This document shows positions 33,272 through 42,288 of a stretch of 64,000 nucleotides of DNA, piece by piece (position 1 is the first letter of the stretch; every line of letters begins with the position of its first letter). The position numbers were made by a program, and so were the translations under genes. Under the pieces are notes generated by a model, which worked only from the letters and a program-made list of their open reading frames with translations, searched no databases and was not told where the DNA came from. Source of the stretch: JAOADN01 sp046155885 (GTDB lineage: Bacteria; Pseudomonadota; Alphaproteobacteria; Rhodobacterales; Rhodobacteraceae); NCBI GenBank assembly GCA_046155885.1, contig JBJXFU010000013.1, forward strand, positions 1-64,000, given 5' to 3'.

Positions 33272-35224
33272 TCAGGCCGTCCGCAGGTCGGGGGGAGTGG
33301 CTTCGGCTGCGAGCGCGGTCAGCGCGGCTTCGAGCGGCATCGGTGCGGTCTGTGACTCGCCGAGGCGGCGGACCGAGACCGTGCGCGCGGCGACTTCCTG
33401 CATGCCGATCGCCAGAAGCACCGGCACCTTGCCGATCGAGTGTTCGCGGACCTTGTAGTTGATCTTCTCATTGCGCGTGTCGGCCTCGGCCCTCAGCCCG
33501 ATGGCCTTCAGACGGTCGACGATCTCGGTCACGAAAGGGTCGGCGTCCGAGACGATGGAGGCGACGACCACCTGCCGGGGGGCGAGCCAGAAGGGAAGGC
33601 GGCCCGCGTAGTTCTCGATCAGGATGCCGATGAAGCGCTCGAAGCTGCCGAGGATGGCGCGGTGCAGCATCACCGGCGTGTGCTTCATCCCGTCTTCGGC
33701 CACATACTCGGCGCCAAGGCGCAGCGGCGTGTTGAAGTCGGCCTGGAAGGTGCCGCACTGCCATTCCCGGCCGATGGCGTCGGTCAGCTTGAAGTCGAGC
33801 TTGGGCCCGTAGAAGGCACCGTCGCCGGGGTTGATCGTGTAGGGGTAGCCGGCCTTTTCGATCGCCTGCGCGAGCGCGGTCTCGGCCTTGTCCCAGACCT
33901 CGTCCGAGCCGACGCGCACCTCGGGGCGGGTCGATAGTTTAATGTCGAACTTCGGGAAGCCGAGGTCCCGGTAGATCGACGACAGAAGCCCGAGGAAGCC
34001 GGCGCATTCCGCTTCGAGCTGGTCCACGGTGCAGAAGATGTGGGCGTCGTCCTGGGTGAAACCGCGCACCCGCATCAGGCCGTGCATGGAGCCTGACGAT
34101 TCGTAGCGGTGGCAGGAGCCGAATTCGGCCAGCCGCAGCGGCAGGTCGCGGTAGGACTTCAGGCCCTGGTTGTAGACCTGCACATGGCAGGGGCAGTTCA
34201 TCGGCTTCAGCGCGTTGATGCGCTTTTCCTTGGCGCCCTCTTCGTCCACCTCGACCAGGAACATGTTCTCGCGGTAGGCCTCCCAGTGGCCCGACTTTTC
34301 CCAAAGGATGCGGTCCACGACCTGGGGCGTGCGGATTTCCTTGTAGCCGGCGGTGCGGAGACGGCGGCGCATGTAGTCTTCCAGCACACGCCAGATCGAC
34401 CAGCCGTTCGGGTGCCAGAAGATCATGCCAGGGGCTTCTTCCTGGAGGTGGAAAAGCTCCATCTCGCGGCCGAGCTTGCGGTGGTCGCGCTTGGCGGCCT
34501 CTTCCAGCATGGTCAGGTGCGCCTTCAGGTCGTCGCGGTTCCTGAACGCCACGCCGTAGATGCGCTGGAGCTGCTTGTTGCGGTGGTCGCCCCGCCAGTA
34601 GGCCCCGGCGACCGAGGTGAGCTTGAAGGCGTCTGCGGGAAGCTGGCCGGTGTGCTGGAAATGCGGGCCCCGGCAGAGGTCCTGCCAGTGGCCGTGCCAG
34701 TACATCCGAAGCGGTTCGCCTTCGGGGATCGCTTCGACCAGTTCGACCTTGAAGGGCTCTTTCTTGCGCAGGTAGTAGTCGATGGCCCGCGCGCGGTCCC
34801 AGACTTCGGTCTTCACCGGATCGCGCGCGGCGATGATCGCCTTCATTTCCTTTTCGATGGCGGCCAGGTCGTCGGGCGTGAAGGGTTCGACGCGGTCGAA
34901 ATCGTAGAACCAGCCGTTTTCAATGACCGGGCCGATGGTGACCTTCACCTCGGGCCAGAGCGTCTGCACGGCGCGGGCCATGACATGGGCGAAGTCGTGG
35001 CGGATGAGTTCCAGCGCCTGGGCGTCGTCCTTCATGGTGTGGATGGCGATGGTGGCGTCGGCAGTGATCGGCCATTGCAGGTCGAAGTGGCGGCCGTCGA
35101 CCTTGGCCGAGATCGCGGCCTTGCCGAGCGAGGGTGCGATTGCGGTCGCGACTTCGGCGGGGGTGACGCCGCGCGGGTAATCGCGCGTGTTGCCGTCGGG
35201 AAATGTCAGGGAAATCTGGCTCAT
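33272..35224 (-). CDS. thrS: Threonyl-tRNA synthetase
   Basis: Charges tRNA-Thr with threonine; class II synthetase, 650 residues, normal length. Order: TGS domain (residues 1-63, FPDGNTRDYPRGVTPAEVA), editing domain (HDFAHVMARAVQTLWPEVKV with the metal-binding His residues), catalytic core with motif 1 near GMIFWHPNGW, the zinc Cys in MNCPCHVQVYN, motif 2 around FGSCHRYESSGSMHGLMRVR and motif 3 near HTPVMLHRAILGSFERF, then the anticodon-binding domain (~residues 540-650). ATG 35224. A housekeeping gene; no T-box or leader structure was recognised upstream. Confidence 0.97.
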   Translation of the reverse strand: MSQISLTFPDGNTRDYPRGVTPAEVATAIAPSLGKAAISAKVDGRHFDLQWPITADATIAIHTMKDDAQALELIRHDFAHVMARAVQTLWPEVKVTIGPVIENGWFYDFDRVEPFTPDDLAAIEKEMKAIIAARDPVKTEVWDRARAIDYYLRKKEPFKVELVEAIPEGEPLRMYWHGHWQDLCRGPHFQHTGQLPADAFKLTSVAGAYWRGDHRNKQLQRIYGVAFRNRDDLKAHLTMLEEAAKRDHRKLGREMELFHLQEEAPGMIFWHPNGWSIWRVLEDYMRRRLRTAGYKEIRTPQVVDRILWEKSGHWEAYRENMFLVEVDEEGAKEKRINALKPMNCPCHVQVYNQGLKSYRDLPLRLAEFGSCHRYESSGSMHGLMRVRGFTQDDAHIFCTVDQLEAECAGFLGLLSSIYRDLGFPKFDIKLSTRPEVRVGSDEVWDKAETALAQAIEKAGYPYTINPGDGAFYGPKLDFKLTDAIGREWQCGTFQADFNTPLRLGAEYVAEDGMKHTPVMLHRAILGSFERFIGILIENYAGRLPFWLAPRQVVVASIVSDADPFVTEIVDRLKAIGLRAEADTRNEKINYKVREHSIGKVPVLLAIGMQEVAARTVSVRRLGESQTAPMPLEAALTALAAEATPPDLRTA

Positions 35225-35314
35225 GGCCGTCTCCTCGTCGGTCTGGCGCCTACGGAACGCCCGGTTGCGGGTTGGTGGGGCGCTTTTTGCGGGGTTCGGA
35301 GCGGGCTGTCAACG

Positions 35315-35385
35315 GGAAGGGGGCTCTGCCCCCGTCCTTCGGACTCCCCCGGGATATTTTTGCCAAGATGAAGCCCGAAGGGTAA
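35315..35385. repeat. Conserved hairpin-plus-GATATTTTTG intergenic motif
   Basis: GGGGGC (35319-35324) pairs with GCCCCC (35328-35333). A second short GC stretch and GGGATATTTTTGCCAAGATG follow. I recall very similar motifs scattered between genes in Rhodobacteraceae genomes. Only one copy is in this window. It lies upstream of both thrS and the hydrolase gene, so it is not an obvious terminator for either. Confidence 0.45.
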
Positions 35386-35394
35386 AAGGCGGGC

Positions 35395-36141
35395 ATGGTC
35401 GAGTATCTGGACAGCGGCGAGGGGCGGCGGCTGGCGTATGTGCGGAGCGCGGGCGCGGGGCCGGGGGTGATGTTCCTCGGCGGGTTCGTGTCGGACATGA
35501 CCGGGACGAAGGCGGTGGCGCTGGAGGCCTGGGCGAAGGCGCAGGGGCGCGCCTTCGTGCGGTTCGACTATTCCGGGCATGGCGCGTCGTCGGGGCGGTT
35601 CGAGGAGGGGTGCATCGGCGACTGGCTGGAGGATGCGCGCGCGGTGCTGGAGGCATCGGGCGGCCCGCAGGTGCTGGTCGGGTCGTCGATGGGGGGCTGG
35701 ATCGCGCTGCTGCTGGCGCGCGAGATGCCGGAGAAGGTGGCGGGGCTGGTGACCATCGCGGCGGCGCCGGACTTCACCGATGAACTCTTGGCAACGCTCA
35801 GCGGTACCGAACGCGCCGCGCTCGACCGTGACGGGGTGGTGGGGCGCCCGTCGGATTATTCGCCCGAGGGCTACGTCTTCACGCGGCGGCTCTTTGAGGA
35901 CGGCGCACGGCACCGGGTTTTCGGGCGGGCGCTGTCGCTGCCGATACCGGTGAGGATGTTTCAGGGGACAGGGGATGCCGAGGTCGCGCCCGAAACGGCA
36001 ACGCGGCTGCTCGGCCATGCGGACGGCGCGGATATCCGGCTGACCCTGGTCAAGGGCGCCGACCACCGGTTTTCGACCCCCGACTGTCTGCGGCTGGTGG
36101 GCGAGGCGGTCGACGAGGTGACGGCGCGCGCCCCTAGATGA
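35395..36141 (+). CDS. Alpha/beta hydrolase
   Basis: 248 residues, single alpha/beta-hydrolase domain. The nucleophile elbow is GSSMGG (residue ~100), the acid is the Asp in FQGTGDAEV, and the His is in KGADHRFST. RFDYSGHGASSG after strand 3 and the absence of a signal peptide fit a cytoplasmic serine esterase or thioesterase, similar in layout to the ABHD10-like group. The 3' end overlaps the convergent phaZ stop by eight bases. Substrate unknown. Confidence 0.85.
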   Translation: MVEYLDSGEGRRLAYVRSAGAGPGVMFLGGFVSDMTGTKAVALEAWAKAQGRAFVRFDYSGHGASSGRFEEGCIGDWLEDARAVLEASGGPQVLVGSSMGGWIALLLAREMPEKVAGLVTIAAAPDFTDELLATLSGTERAALDRDGVVGRPSDYSPEGYVFTRRLFEDGARHRVFGRALSLPIPVRMFQGTGDAEVAPETATRLLGHADGADIRLTLVKGADHRFSTPDCLRLVGEAVDEVTARAPR

Positions 36142-37414
36142 CGCGCATCGCCGGGGCTTTCGCAACCGGCTTGCCCTTCACCCGACCCGACTGCCGGTCG
36201 ATGAAGCCCAGCACCAGCGGGCGGATCTGGTTGCGCCAGGACTTGCCCGCGAAGATGCCGTAATGCCCCGCCTCGGGTTCCAGGTGGCTGGCCTTCTTTG
36301 TCACGGGCAGGCCGGTCAGCAGGTCGAGCGCGGCAAGGCATTGGCCGGGGGCGGAGATGTCGTCCTTCTCGCCTTCGACGGTCATCACCGCGACGCGGGT
36401 GATTTTGCCGATATCGACCCTGTGCCCTGCCACCACGAATTCGTTCCGCGCGATCTCACGCCGCTTGAAGATGCGTTCGACGGTCGACAGGTAAAACTCC
36501 GCCGTCATATCCATGACCGCGAGGTATTCGTCGTAGAAGCGGTTGTGGTCGTCGCGTTCCGACGCCTCGCCCTTGGCGGCGCGCACGATCTGGTCGGCGA
36601 AGGCTTTGGAATGGCGCTCGAGGTTCATCGAGATGAACGAGGACAACTGCGCGAGGCCCGGATAGACCAGCCGACCCGCGCCGGCGTATTTGAACCCGAC
36701 CCGCTGGATCGCGAGGTGTTCGAGCTGGCCCATCGTGACGCGGCGTCCGAAGTCGGTCACGTCGGTCGCGGCGGCGTCGGGGTCGATCGGGCCGCCGATC
36801 AGGGTCAGGGTCCTGGGCTGCGCATCGGGGTCGATCTCGGCCAGGAAGGCCGTCGCGGCAAGCGTCAGCGGCGCCGGCTGGCAGACCGCGATCACGTTGA
36901 GGTCCGGGCCAAGGTGCCGCATGAACTCGACGAGATATAGCGTATAGTCCTCGATATCGAACTTGCCGTCGCTCACGGGAATGTCGCGGGCGTTCTTCCA
37001 GTCCGTCACGTAGACTTCGCAATCGGGCAGGAGGCTTGCGACGGTTGAGCGGAGAAGGGTGGCGTAGTGGCCGGACATCGGCGCGACAAGAAGCACGCGG
37101 CGTTCCTTCGGCACCCGGCCGAGGACGGTGAAGTGTACCAGATCGGCGAAGGGCTTGGCGATCAGCGTATCCTCGCGGACGACATGATCGCGGCCGTCGG
37201 GGCCGACAATCGCCCGGATGCCCCAGTCGGGCTTGCTGACCATCCGCGCGAAGCTGCGTTCGGTGATGCGGCCCCAGGCCGACATCACCTTGAACATCGG
37301 ATGAGGCACGAGACCCCAGACCGGATAGGACGCCATCGCCCGCGCCGATGCCCCCGCCCATTCGCTGGTATTGCGGACGGTTTCCATCCAGTCGTAGGCC
37401 ATCATGCGCTTCAT
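36134..37414 (-). CDS. phaZ: Intracellular polyhydroxybutyrate depolymerase
   Basis: Mobilises intracellular PHB; 426 residues from ATG 37414, following AAGGAG. The frame continues upstream but only as a shadow of phaC. The catalytic triad of the i-PhaZ class is visible: Cys in IAVCQPAPLT, Asp in VEGEKDDIS and His in EPEAGHYGIF. No signal peptide, as expected for the intracellular enzyme. Divergent from phaC with 96 bases between starts, which contain a CTGC-N3-GCA PhaR-like site, so synthesis and degradation may share a control region. Confidence 0.94.
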   Translation of the reverse strand: MKRMMAYDWMETVRNTSEWAGASARAMASYPVWGLVPHPMFKVMSAWGRITERSFARMVSKPDWGIRAIVGPDGRDHVVREDTLIAKPFADLVHFTVLGRVPKERRVLLVAPMSGHYATLLRSTVASLLPDCEVYVTDWKNARDIPVSDGKFDIEDYTLYLVEFMRHLGPDLNVIAVCQPAPLTLAATAFLAEIDPDAQPRTLTLIGGPIDPDAAATDVTDFGRRVTMGQLEHLAIQRVGFKYAGAGRLVYPGLAQLSSFISMNLERHSKAFADQIVRAAKGEASERDDHNRFYDEYLAVMDMTAEFYLSTVERIFKRREIARNEFVVAGHRVDIGKITRVAVMTVEGEKDDISAPGQCLAALDLLTGLPVTKKASHLEPEAGHYGIFAGKSWRNQIRPLVLGFIDRQSGRVKGKPVAKAPAMRVI

Positions 37415-37477
37415 GTCCGCTCCTTGCCTTCGCATGCCGCCGGAGCCTGGCCTCAGACCCGCATCCGGACGGTTATG

Positions 37478-37488
37478 CTGCAGTGCAA
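37478..37488. promoter_or_regulatory. Candidate PhaR operator between phaZ and phaC
   Basis: CTGCAGTGCAA is a one-mismatch form of the CTGC-N3-GCAG site seen twice before phaP. It lies between the divergent phaZ and phaC starts, 23 bases before the phaC ATG. Confidence 0.5.
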
Positions 37489-37510
37489 AATCTAGGCAGG
37501 AAACATTCGT

Positions 37511-39304
37511 ATGACAACAAACGTTAACGACGCACCCACCGAAGCGGACAGACTGACCGCAAATCTCCACAAGATCGAGACATTGTCGCAACGACTGATG
37601 CAGGCGCTGGCCCGGAAACGGGCACCGAACCCCGCGCTCGAGGCGCCGGGGCAGGAACTCTATGCCAAGGCGATGGCGGCCTATGTGGCCGAGGCGATGG
37701 CCAATCCGGCGAAGATCCTTGAACAGCAGATCGCCTGGTGGGGCAAGTCGCTCAAGCACTATGTCGAGGCGCAGCAGGCGCTTGCCTCGGGCAAGCTCGA
37801 GGTGCCGCCCGATCCCACCGGCAAGGACCGGCGCTTTGCCAACCCGCTCTGGGAAAGCCACCCCTTCTTCAACTTCGTGAAACAGCAGTACCTGATGAAC
37901 GCCGCGGCGATGGAGGCCGCGGTGAAGGGAATGGGGCAGCTCGACCCGGCCGACCGCAGGCGGGTGGAGTTCTTCACCCGCCAGGCGCTGGACATGATGG
38001 CGCCGACCAACTTCCTTGCCACCAACCCGGACGCGCTGGAAAAGGCGGTCGCGACCGAGGGCGAAAGCCTGGTGCAGGGGCTGGAGAACCTTGTCCGCGA
38101 CGTCGAGGCGAACGACGGCGATCTGCTGGTCACCCTCGCCGACCGCGAGGCCTTTCAGGTCGGCCGGAACCTTGCCACGGCCGAGGGATTTGTCGTCTTC
38201 CGCAACCGGATGATGGAGCTGATCCAGTACGCGCCGACAACCGAAAAAGTCCGCGACATCCCGGTGGTGATCTTCCCGCCCTGGATCAACAAGTTTTATG
38301 TGCTGGACCTGAAGCCGCAGAACAGCCTGATCCGCTGGATCGTCGATCAGGGCTTCACGCTGTTCGTGGTCAGCTGGAAGAACCCGGACGCGGGCTACCG
38401 CGAGGTGGGCCTGGATGATTACATCGAAGAGGGGTTCCTGCGCGCCATGGCCGAGGCGCGGGCGATCTGCGGGACGGCGAAGGTCAACCCGGTGGGCTAC
38501 TGCATCGCCGGCACGACGCTGGCGCTGACGCTGGCTTCGATGAAAAAGCGCAAGGACCGTACGGTGGGAGCCGCTACCTTCCTGACCACGCTGACCGATT
38601 TCTCGGACCGGGGCGAGGTGGGGGTGTTCCTCGACAACGATTTCGTGGACGGGATCGAGGCGCAGGTGACGCGCGACGGCTTTCTCGACAAGTACTTCAT
38701 GAGCCGGACCTTTTCCTTCCTGCGGTCCAACGACCTGATCTATCAGCCGGCGATCCGGAGCTACATGCTGGGCGAGCCGCCGCCGGCCTTCGACCTGCTT
38801 TTCTGGAACGGCGACGGCACGAACCTTCCGGCGAAAATGGCGGTGGAATATCTTCGCGGGCTGTGCCAGCAGGACCGCTTCGCGACCTCGGGCTTCCCGG
38901 TCGCGGGGGCCGCGGTGAAGCTGTCGGATGTATCCGTCCCGGTCTGCGCGGTTGCCTGCGAGACCGACCATATCGCGGCCTGGCGAAGTTCGTTCAACGG
39001 CGTCCGGCAGATGGGATCGGCCGACAGGACATTCATCCTGGCCGAATCCGGCCATATCGCCGGGATCGTCAACCCGCCGGCGCGCGGCAAGTACGGGTTC
39101 TTCACCGATGGCGGGGCGCTTGATTCGCCCGAGGACTGGAAGGCCCGCGCCACCCATACGCCGGGCAGCTGGTGGCCGCGCTGGGGCGAGTGGCTGGCAT
39201 CGCGGTCGGGCAGGCTGGTGCCGGCACGGGTACCGGGCAGCGGCGGCCAACCGCTGCTTGCCCCCGCCCCGGGGATCTATGTGACTGAAGTTCCGGCCAC
39301 TTAG
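37511..39304 (+). CDS. phaC: Class I poly(3-hydroxyalkanoate) synthase
   Basis: Polymerises 3-hydroxybutyryl-CoA into PHB on granule surfaces; 597 residues, class I size. The lipase-like box is GYCIAGT (catalytic Cys), with the Asp in CETDHIAAW and the His in ESGHIAGIVNPP. The N-terminal ~200 residues are the variable granule/phasin-interaction region. Start ATG 37511 after AGGAAA. The stop codon sits in an exact 12-base tandem duplication (CGGCCACTTAGT at 39294 and 39306). Followed by phaP and phaR, the usual Rhodobacter/Paracoccus order. Confidence 0.97.
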   Translation: MTTNVNDAPTEADRLTANLHKIETLSQRLMQALARKRAPNPALEAPGQELYAKAMAAYVAEAMANPAKILEQQIAWWGKSLKHYVEAQQALASGKLEVPPDPTGKDRRFANPLWESHPFFNFVKQQYLMNAAAMEAAVKGMGQLDPADRRRVEFFTRQALDMMAPTNFLATNPDALEKAVATEGESLVQGLENLVRDVEANDGDLLVTLADREAFQVGRNLATAEGFVVFRNRMMELIQYAPTTEKVRDIPVVIFPPWINKFYVLDLKPQNSLIRWIVDQGFTLFVVSWKNPDAGYREVGLDDYIEEGFLRAMAEARAICGTAKVNPVGYCIAGTTLALTLASMKKRKDRTVGAATFLTTLTDFSDRGEVGVFLDNDFVDGIEAQVTRDGFLDKYFMSRTFSFLRSNDLIYQPAIRSYMLGEPPPAFDLLFWNGDGTNLPAKMAVEYLRGLCQQDRFATSGFPVAGAAVKLSDVSVPVCAVACETDHIAAWRSSFNGVRQMGSADRTFILAESGHIAGIVNPPARGKYGFFTDGGALDSPEDWKARATHTPGSWWPRWGEWLASRSGRLVPARVPGSGGQPLLAPAPGIYVTEVPAT

Positions 39305-39345
39305 TCGGCCACTTAGTCGGGCGTCGACGCAACGGCGATTTTCTG

Positions 39346-39384
39346 CTGCAGCGCAGCGGATACTCTTGAATTGCTGCGGTGCAG
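39346..39384 (+). promoter_or_regulatory. Two PhaR operator sites upstream of phaP
   Basis: CTGC-AGC-GCAG at 39346-39356 and CTGC-GGT-GCAG at 39374-39384 are two perfect CTGC-N3-GCAG sites 28 bases apart. This is the binding form described for PhaR in Rhodobacter/Paracoccus relatives. They lie 70-110 bases before the phasin ATG, as expected for repression of phaP when no free PHB is available. Confidence 0.72.
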
Positions 39385-39454
39385 CATGTATATCGCGGAC
39401 ATCGGGCCGGGCAGGACGCCCAAGGCCGAACGAAACAGCCAGGAGCATGACGAG

Positions 39455-39898
39455 ATGAACACGAGCAAGGACTTCACCAAGACGATGCAGGACATGATGG
39501 CCGCCTTCCCGGTCGACAGCCGCGCCGTCCAGGACGCGTTCAAGACCCAGGCCGCCTTCGGCGAGAAGATCGCCAAGGTCGCGCTTGAAGCCGCCGAGAA
39601 GTCGAACGAGATTTCCTCGAAATGGACCAAGGACGCGATCGCCAAGGTCGCCGTCCTGTCGAAAGTGAAGCAGGAACCGGCCGACTACACCAAGGCCTTC
39701 TCGGACTTCGCCTCGGCCGCTGCCGAAATGGCCGCCGAAAACCTCGCCGCCTTCGCCGAAGTGGCCAAGAAGGTCCAGATGGAAACCGTCGAACTGATGC
39801 TCGCGGCCGGCAAGGACATCTCGGAAGACGCGACCGCCGCCGTGAAGAAGGCGACCGCCGACGTCACGACCGCCGCGAAGAAAGCCGCCGCGGCCTGA
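39455..39898 (+). CDS. phaP: Phasin, PHB granule-coating protein
   Basis: 147 residues, start ATG 39455 with AGGAG nine bases upstream. Helical, Ala/Lys-rich phasin 2 type: MNTSKDFTKTMQDMMAAFPV at the start, amphipathic helices through FASAAAEMAAENLAAFAEVA, and an Ala/Lys/Thr-rich tail (AAVKKATADVTTAAKKAAAA). Coats PHB granules and limits their size. It has its own promoter region with two PhaR sites and a strong terminator after it, so it is a single-gene transcript. Its lower GC at wobble positions and its strict codon choice suggest high expression. Confidence 0.95.
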   Translation: MNTSKDFTKTMQDMMAAFPVDSRAVQDAFKTQAAFGEKIAKVALEAAEKSNEISSKWTKDAIAKVAVLSKVKQEPADYTKAFSDFASAAAEMAAENLAAFAEVAKKVQMETVELMLAAGKDISEDATAAVKKATADVTTAAKKAAAA

Positions 39899-39960
39899 TC
39901 GCCGGCCTTCGGGCACGAACTACGGTCAAGTCGTTACCTCCCTGTCGGCATGACCGCTCT

Positions 39961-39991
39961 GGCGGGCCCCTTGTGGCCCGCCTTTTCTTTT
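39961..39991 (+). terminator. Intrinsic terminator after phaP
   Basis: Perfect 8-base stem GGCGGGCC / GGCCCGCC with a 6-base loop, followed directly by TTTTCTTTT. It is the clearest intrinsic terminator in the window. Confidence 0.92.
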
Positions 39992-40093
39992 CGTGACCGG
40001 GGACGTGTCGTGAAACTGTTGTGTTCTTCCCGCGCCGCAGCATAAACTCGCTGCAGGGTGGCATGATCGCCGCAACCCCCGGGAGAGAGGACG

Positions 40094-40666
40094 ATGGCCG
40101 AGGTTCCGAAGCCGCTTCTCATCAAACGCTACGCAAGCCGCCGTCTCTACAACACCGAAACGAGCGACTATGTGACGCTCGAAGACATCGCGGCCTTCAT
40201 CCGGCAGGGGCGCGAGGTGCAGATCGTCGACCTCAAGACCGGCGACGACCTGACGCGGCAGTACCTTCTGCAGATCATCGCGGAACATGAAAGCCGGGGC
40301 GAGAGCGTGCTGCCGGTCGATGTGCTGACCGATCTTGTGCGCAGCTACACCACGCAGGCGCAGTCGGTGGTGCCGCAGTTCCTGGCCGCGAGCTTCGAGA
40401 TGCTGCGCGACGGGCAGTCGAAGCTGTTCGGGAACCTTTCGCAGATTCCGAACCCGCTGGCGTCAATGCCGGGTTTCGAGGCGATGCGGCGGCAGCAGGA
40501 GGCATTCCTGCGCTCGATCATGGGCGGCTGGCCGGGGACCTCGGCGCCCGAGCGGGACGACGGTGCCGAAGCGTCCGGCGCGAAGGGCAAAGACAGCAAG
40601 GCCGACGAAATCGCGGCGATGAAGACGCAGCTTGCCGATATTCAGGCGAAGCTGAACAAGCTGTGA
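40094..40666 (+). CDS. phaR: PHB synthesis repressor PhaR
   Basis: 190 residues, ATG 40094 after GGGAGAGAGG. N-terminal DNA-binding domain (PLLIKRYASRRLYNTETSDY, then VTLEDIAAFIRQGREVQIVD) and the PHB-accumulation regulatory domain around RQYLLQIIAEHESRG, both hallmarks of PhaR. C-terminal half less conserved, ending in a short predicted coiled coil (IAAMKTQLADIQAKLNKL). Binds PHB and releases DNA when polymer is present. Likely targets are the CTGC-N3-GCAG sites before phaP and phaC; a weaker CTGCAG-containing stretch near 40051 may mediate autoregulation. Confidence 0.95.
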   Translation: MAEVPKPLLIKRYASRRLYNTETSDYVTLEDIAAFIRQGREVQIVDLKTGDDLTRQYLLQIIAEHESRGESVLPVDVLTDLVRSYTTQAQSVVPQFLAASFEMLRDGQSKLFGNLSQIPNPLASMPGFEAMRRQQEAFLRSIMGGWPGTSAPERDDGAEASGAKGKDSKADEIAAMKTQLADIQAKLNKL

Positions 40667-40670
40667 CGCC

Positions 40671-40686
40671 CCGGCCCGCAGGCCGG
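40671..40686. terminator. Short GC hairpin between convergent phaR and aminotransferase genes
   Basis: CCGGCC pairs with GGCCGG over CGCA. There is no T run, so efficiency is doubtful. Its position, five bases after the phaR stop and between convergent genes, suggests a transcript-end structure. Confidence 0.3.
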
Positions 40687-40745
40687 AGCGCGTTCACCGC
40701 GGTCTTGCGGTTTCGGGTCGTTCCCGGAAACCCTGGGCCTGAGCG

Positions 40746-42116
40746 TCAGGCGACTTCCCTGAACACCTTTGTCAGCGCGGCGTCGAGCTTGGTGAAAAGC
40801 TCGTCCATCTGTGCGTCGGTCAGGATGAACGGCGGCGCGAGCACGATGGCCTGGCCGAGCGGGCGGCAGATCAGCCCCTGATCGGTGCAGGCGTTGGCGA
40901 TGCGTTCACTGACCGACAGGGTGCCGGGGAAGGGCGTCTTGGTCGCCTTGTCCTGCACCGCCTCGAGCGCCCACATCAGCCCGACGCCCCGGTATTCGCC
41001 GATGTTCCTGTGCTTGGCCATCAGCGCCTTCAGCCCGGCCTCCATCTTCGGAGCCAGCACGTTCACGCGGTCGGCCAGGCCCTCGTTCATCACGATGTCG
41101 ATGGCCTTCAGCGCGATCGCGCAGCCGACCGGGTGGCCCGAGCCGGTGAAACCGTGCGGAAACTCCTCGACCGCTTCGCTGGCCGCCTGCACGCGGTCGG
41201 CAAGGTCGGGCCCGAGGATGATCGCCCCCATCGGGAACAGCCCCGCCGACATCGCCTTGGAGGCGATGATGGCGTCGGGGACGAAGCCGAAGGTTTCGCA
41301 GCCCCAGGTCTTGCCGGTGCGCCCGAAGCCGCAGATCACTTCGTCGGAGATGAGCGGGATGCCGTAGCGCTTCAGCACCGTCTGGATCGCCTGGAAGTAG
41401 CCCTTCGACGGCACGATCACCCCGCCCGCGCCCATCACCGGCTCGGCGAAGAAGCCCGCGATGGTGTCGGGGCCTTCCTTGATGATCGTGGCCTCAAGCT
41501 CGGCCGCGAGGCGCTGGGTGAACTGCTCTTCCGTCTCGCCCGGCTTGCCGAAACGCCAGAAATGCGGGCAGCCGAGATGAATGAAACCGGGCAAAGGCAG
41601 GCCGAAGACCGAGTTGTAGGGCTTGCCGGTCATGCTGGCCGAAACGGCCGTGACGCCGTGATAGGCGTTGATGCGGGTCAGGATCTTGCGGCGCTGCGGC
41701 TTGCCTTCGTGGTTGGCGAGGAACCACAGCATCTTCACCATCGTGTCGTTCGCTTCCGACCCGGAGTTGGTGTAGAACACCTTGCCGCGCGGGAAGGGCG
41801 AGACCTCGACCATCTTCTCGGACAAGAGCACCGTCTGGTCCGACTGCCGCCCGAAGAACGCGTGGTAGCCGTAGAACTTGTCGATCTGCGCCTTTGCGGC
41901 GTCGATCAGACCCTGGTGGCCGAACCCGGCGACAAGGTTCCAGAGCCCCGAGTTGCCGTCGAGATAGCGGTTCCCGTGCACGTCGATGATATAGGGGCCC
42001 TCGCCCCGCTCGATCACCACGGCGCCGCGGTCGTGGATGGTCGGCAGATCGGTGAAGCCGTAGAGCGTGAACTCGTCGGCGCGGGATTCCCAGGAATTCG
42101 GCGCGTGGTCGCGCAT
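40746..42116 (-). CDS. Class III aminotransferase (omega-amine:pyruvate / putrescine type)
   Basis: PLP enzyme of 456 residues. Motifs: YTNSGSEANDTMVKML, ISDEVICGFGRTGKTWG and the PLP lysine in DAIIASKAMSAGLFPMG, followed by HGFTGSGHPVGCA. It most resembles the group containing putrescine-pyruvate (SpuC) and other omega-aminotransferases that deaminate terminal amines. Lies downstream of glutamine-synthetase-like ligases, an FAD amine oxidase and an amidotransferase, which supports a role in polyamine or diamine breakdown. Exact amine donor unknown. Confidence 0.88.
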   Translation of the reverse strand: MRDHAPNSWESRADEFTLYGFTDLPTIHDRGAVVIERGEGPYIIDVHGNRYLDGNSGLWNLVAGFGHQGLIDAAKAQIDKFYGYHAFFGRQSDQTVLLSEKMVEVSPFPRGKVFYTNSGSEANDTMVKMLWFLANHEGKPQRRKILTRINAYHGVTAVSASMTGKPYNSVFGLPLPGFIHLGCPHFWRFGKPGETEEQFTQRLAAELEATIIKEGPDTIAGFFAEPVMGAGGVIVPSKGYFQAIQTVLKRYGIPLISDEVICGFGRTGKTWGCETFGFVPDAIIASKAMSAGLFPMGAIILGPDLADRVQAASEAVEEFPHGFTGSGHPVGCAIALKAIDIVMNEGLADRVNVLAPKMEAGLKALMAKHRNIGEYRGVGLMWALEAVQDKATKTPFPGTLSVSERIANACTDQGLICRPLGQAIVLAPPFILTDAQMDELFTKLDAALTKVFREVA

Positions 42117-42288
42117 GGTCGTCGTCCTTGCTCGTGTGGGGTCGCGCGAACCTAGCGAAGGCGCCGGGGGGGCACAACACCCCGCGCTGCGCTTTGCCCG
42201 GGGGCGCCGCGCAGAGTGGACGAAACCGGCGGGCGCGGCCGGTCGAAGTGACGCGCGGCGCCGCCCTCGAAGCCCGGCCCAGACCCCG

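Noticed and set aside
39294..39317. Direct repeat at the phaC end as an attachment site
   Set aside because: Simple adjacent tandem duplication with no integrase or inserted DNA nearby.
37415..39916. Upstream extension of the phaZ frame through phaC and phaP
   Set aside because: Runs antisense to two certain genes, and the phaZ family start with a good ribosome site is at 37414.
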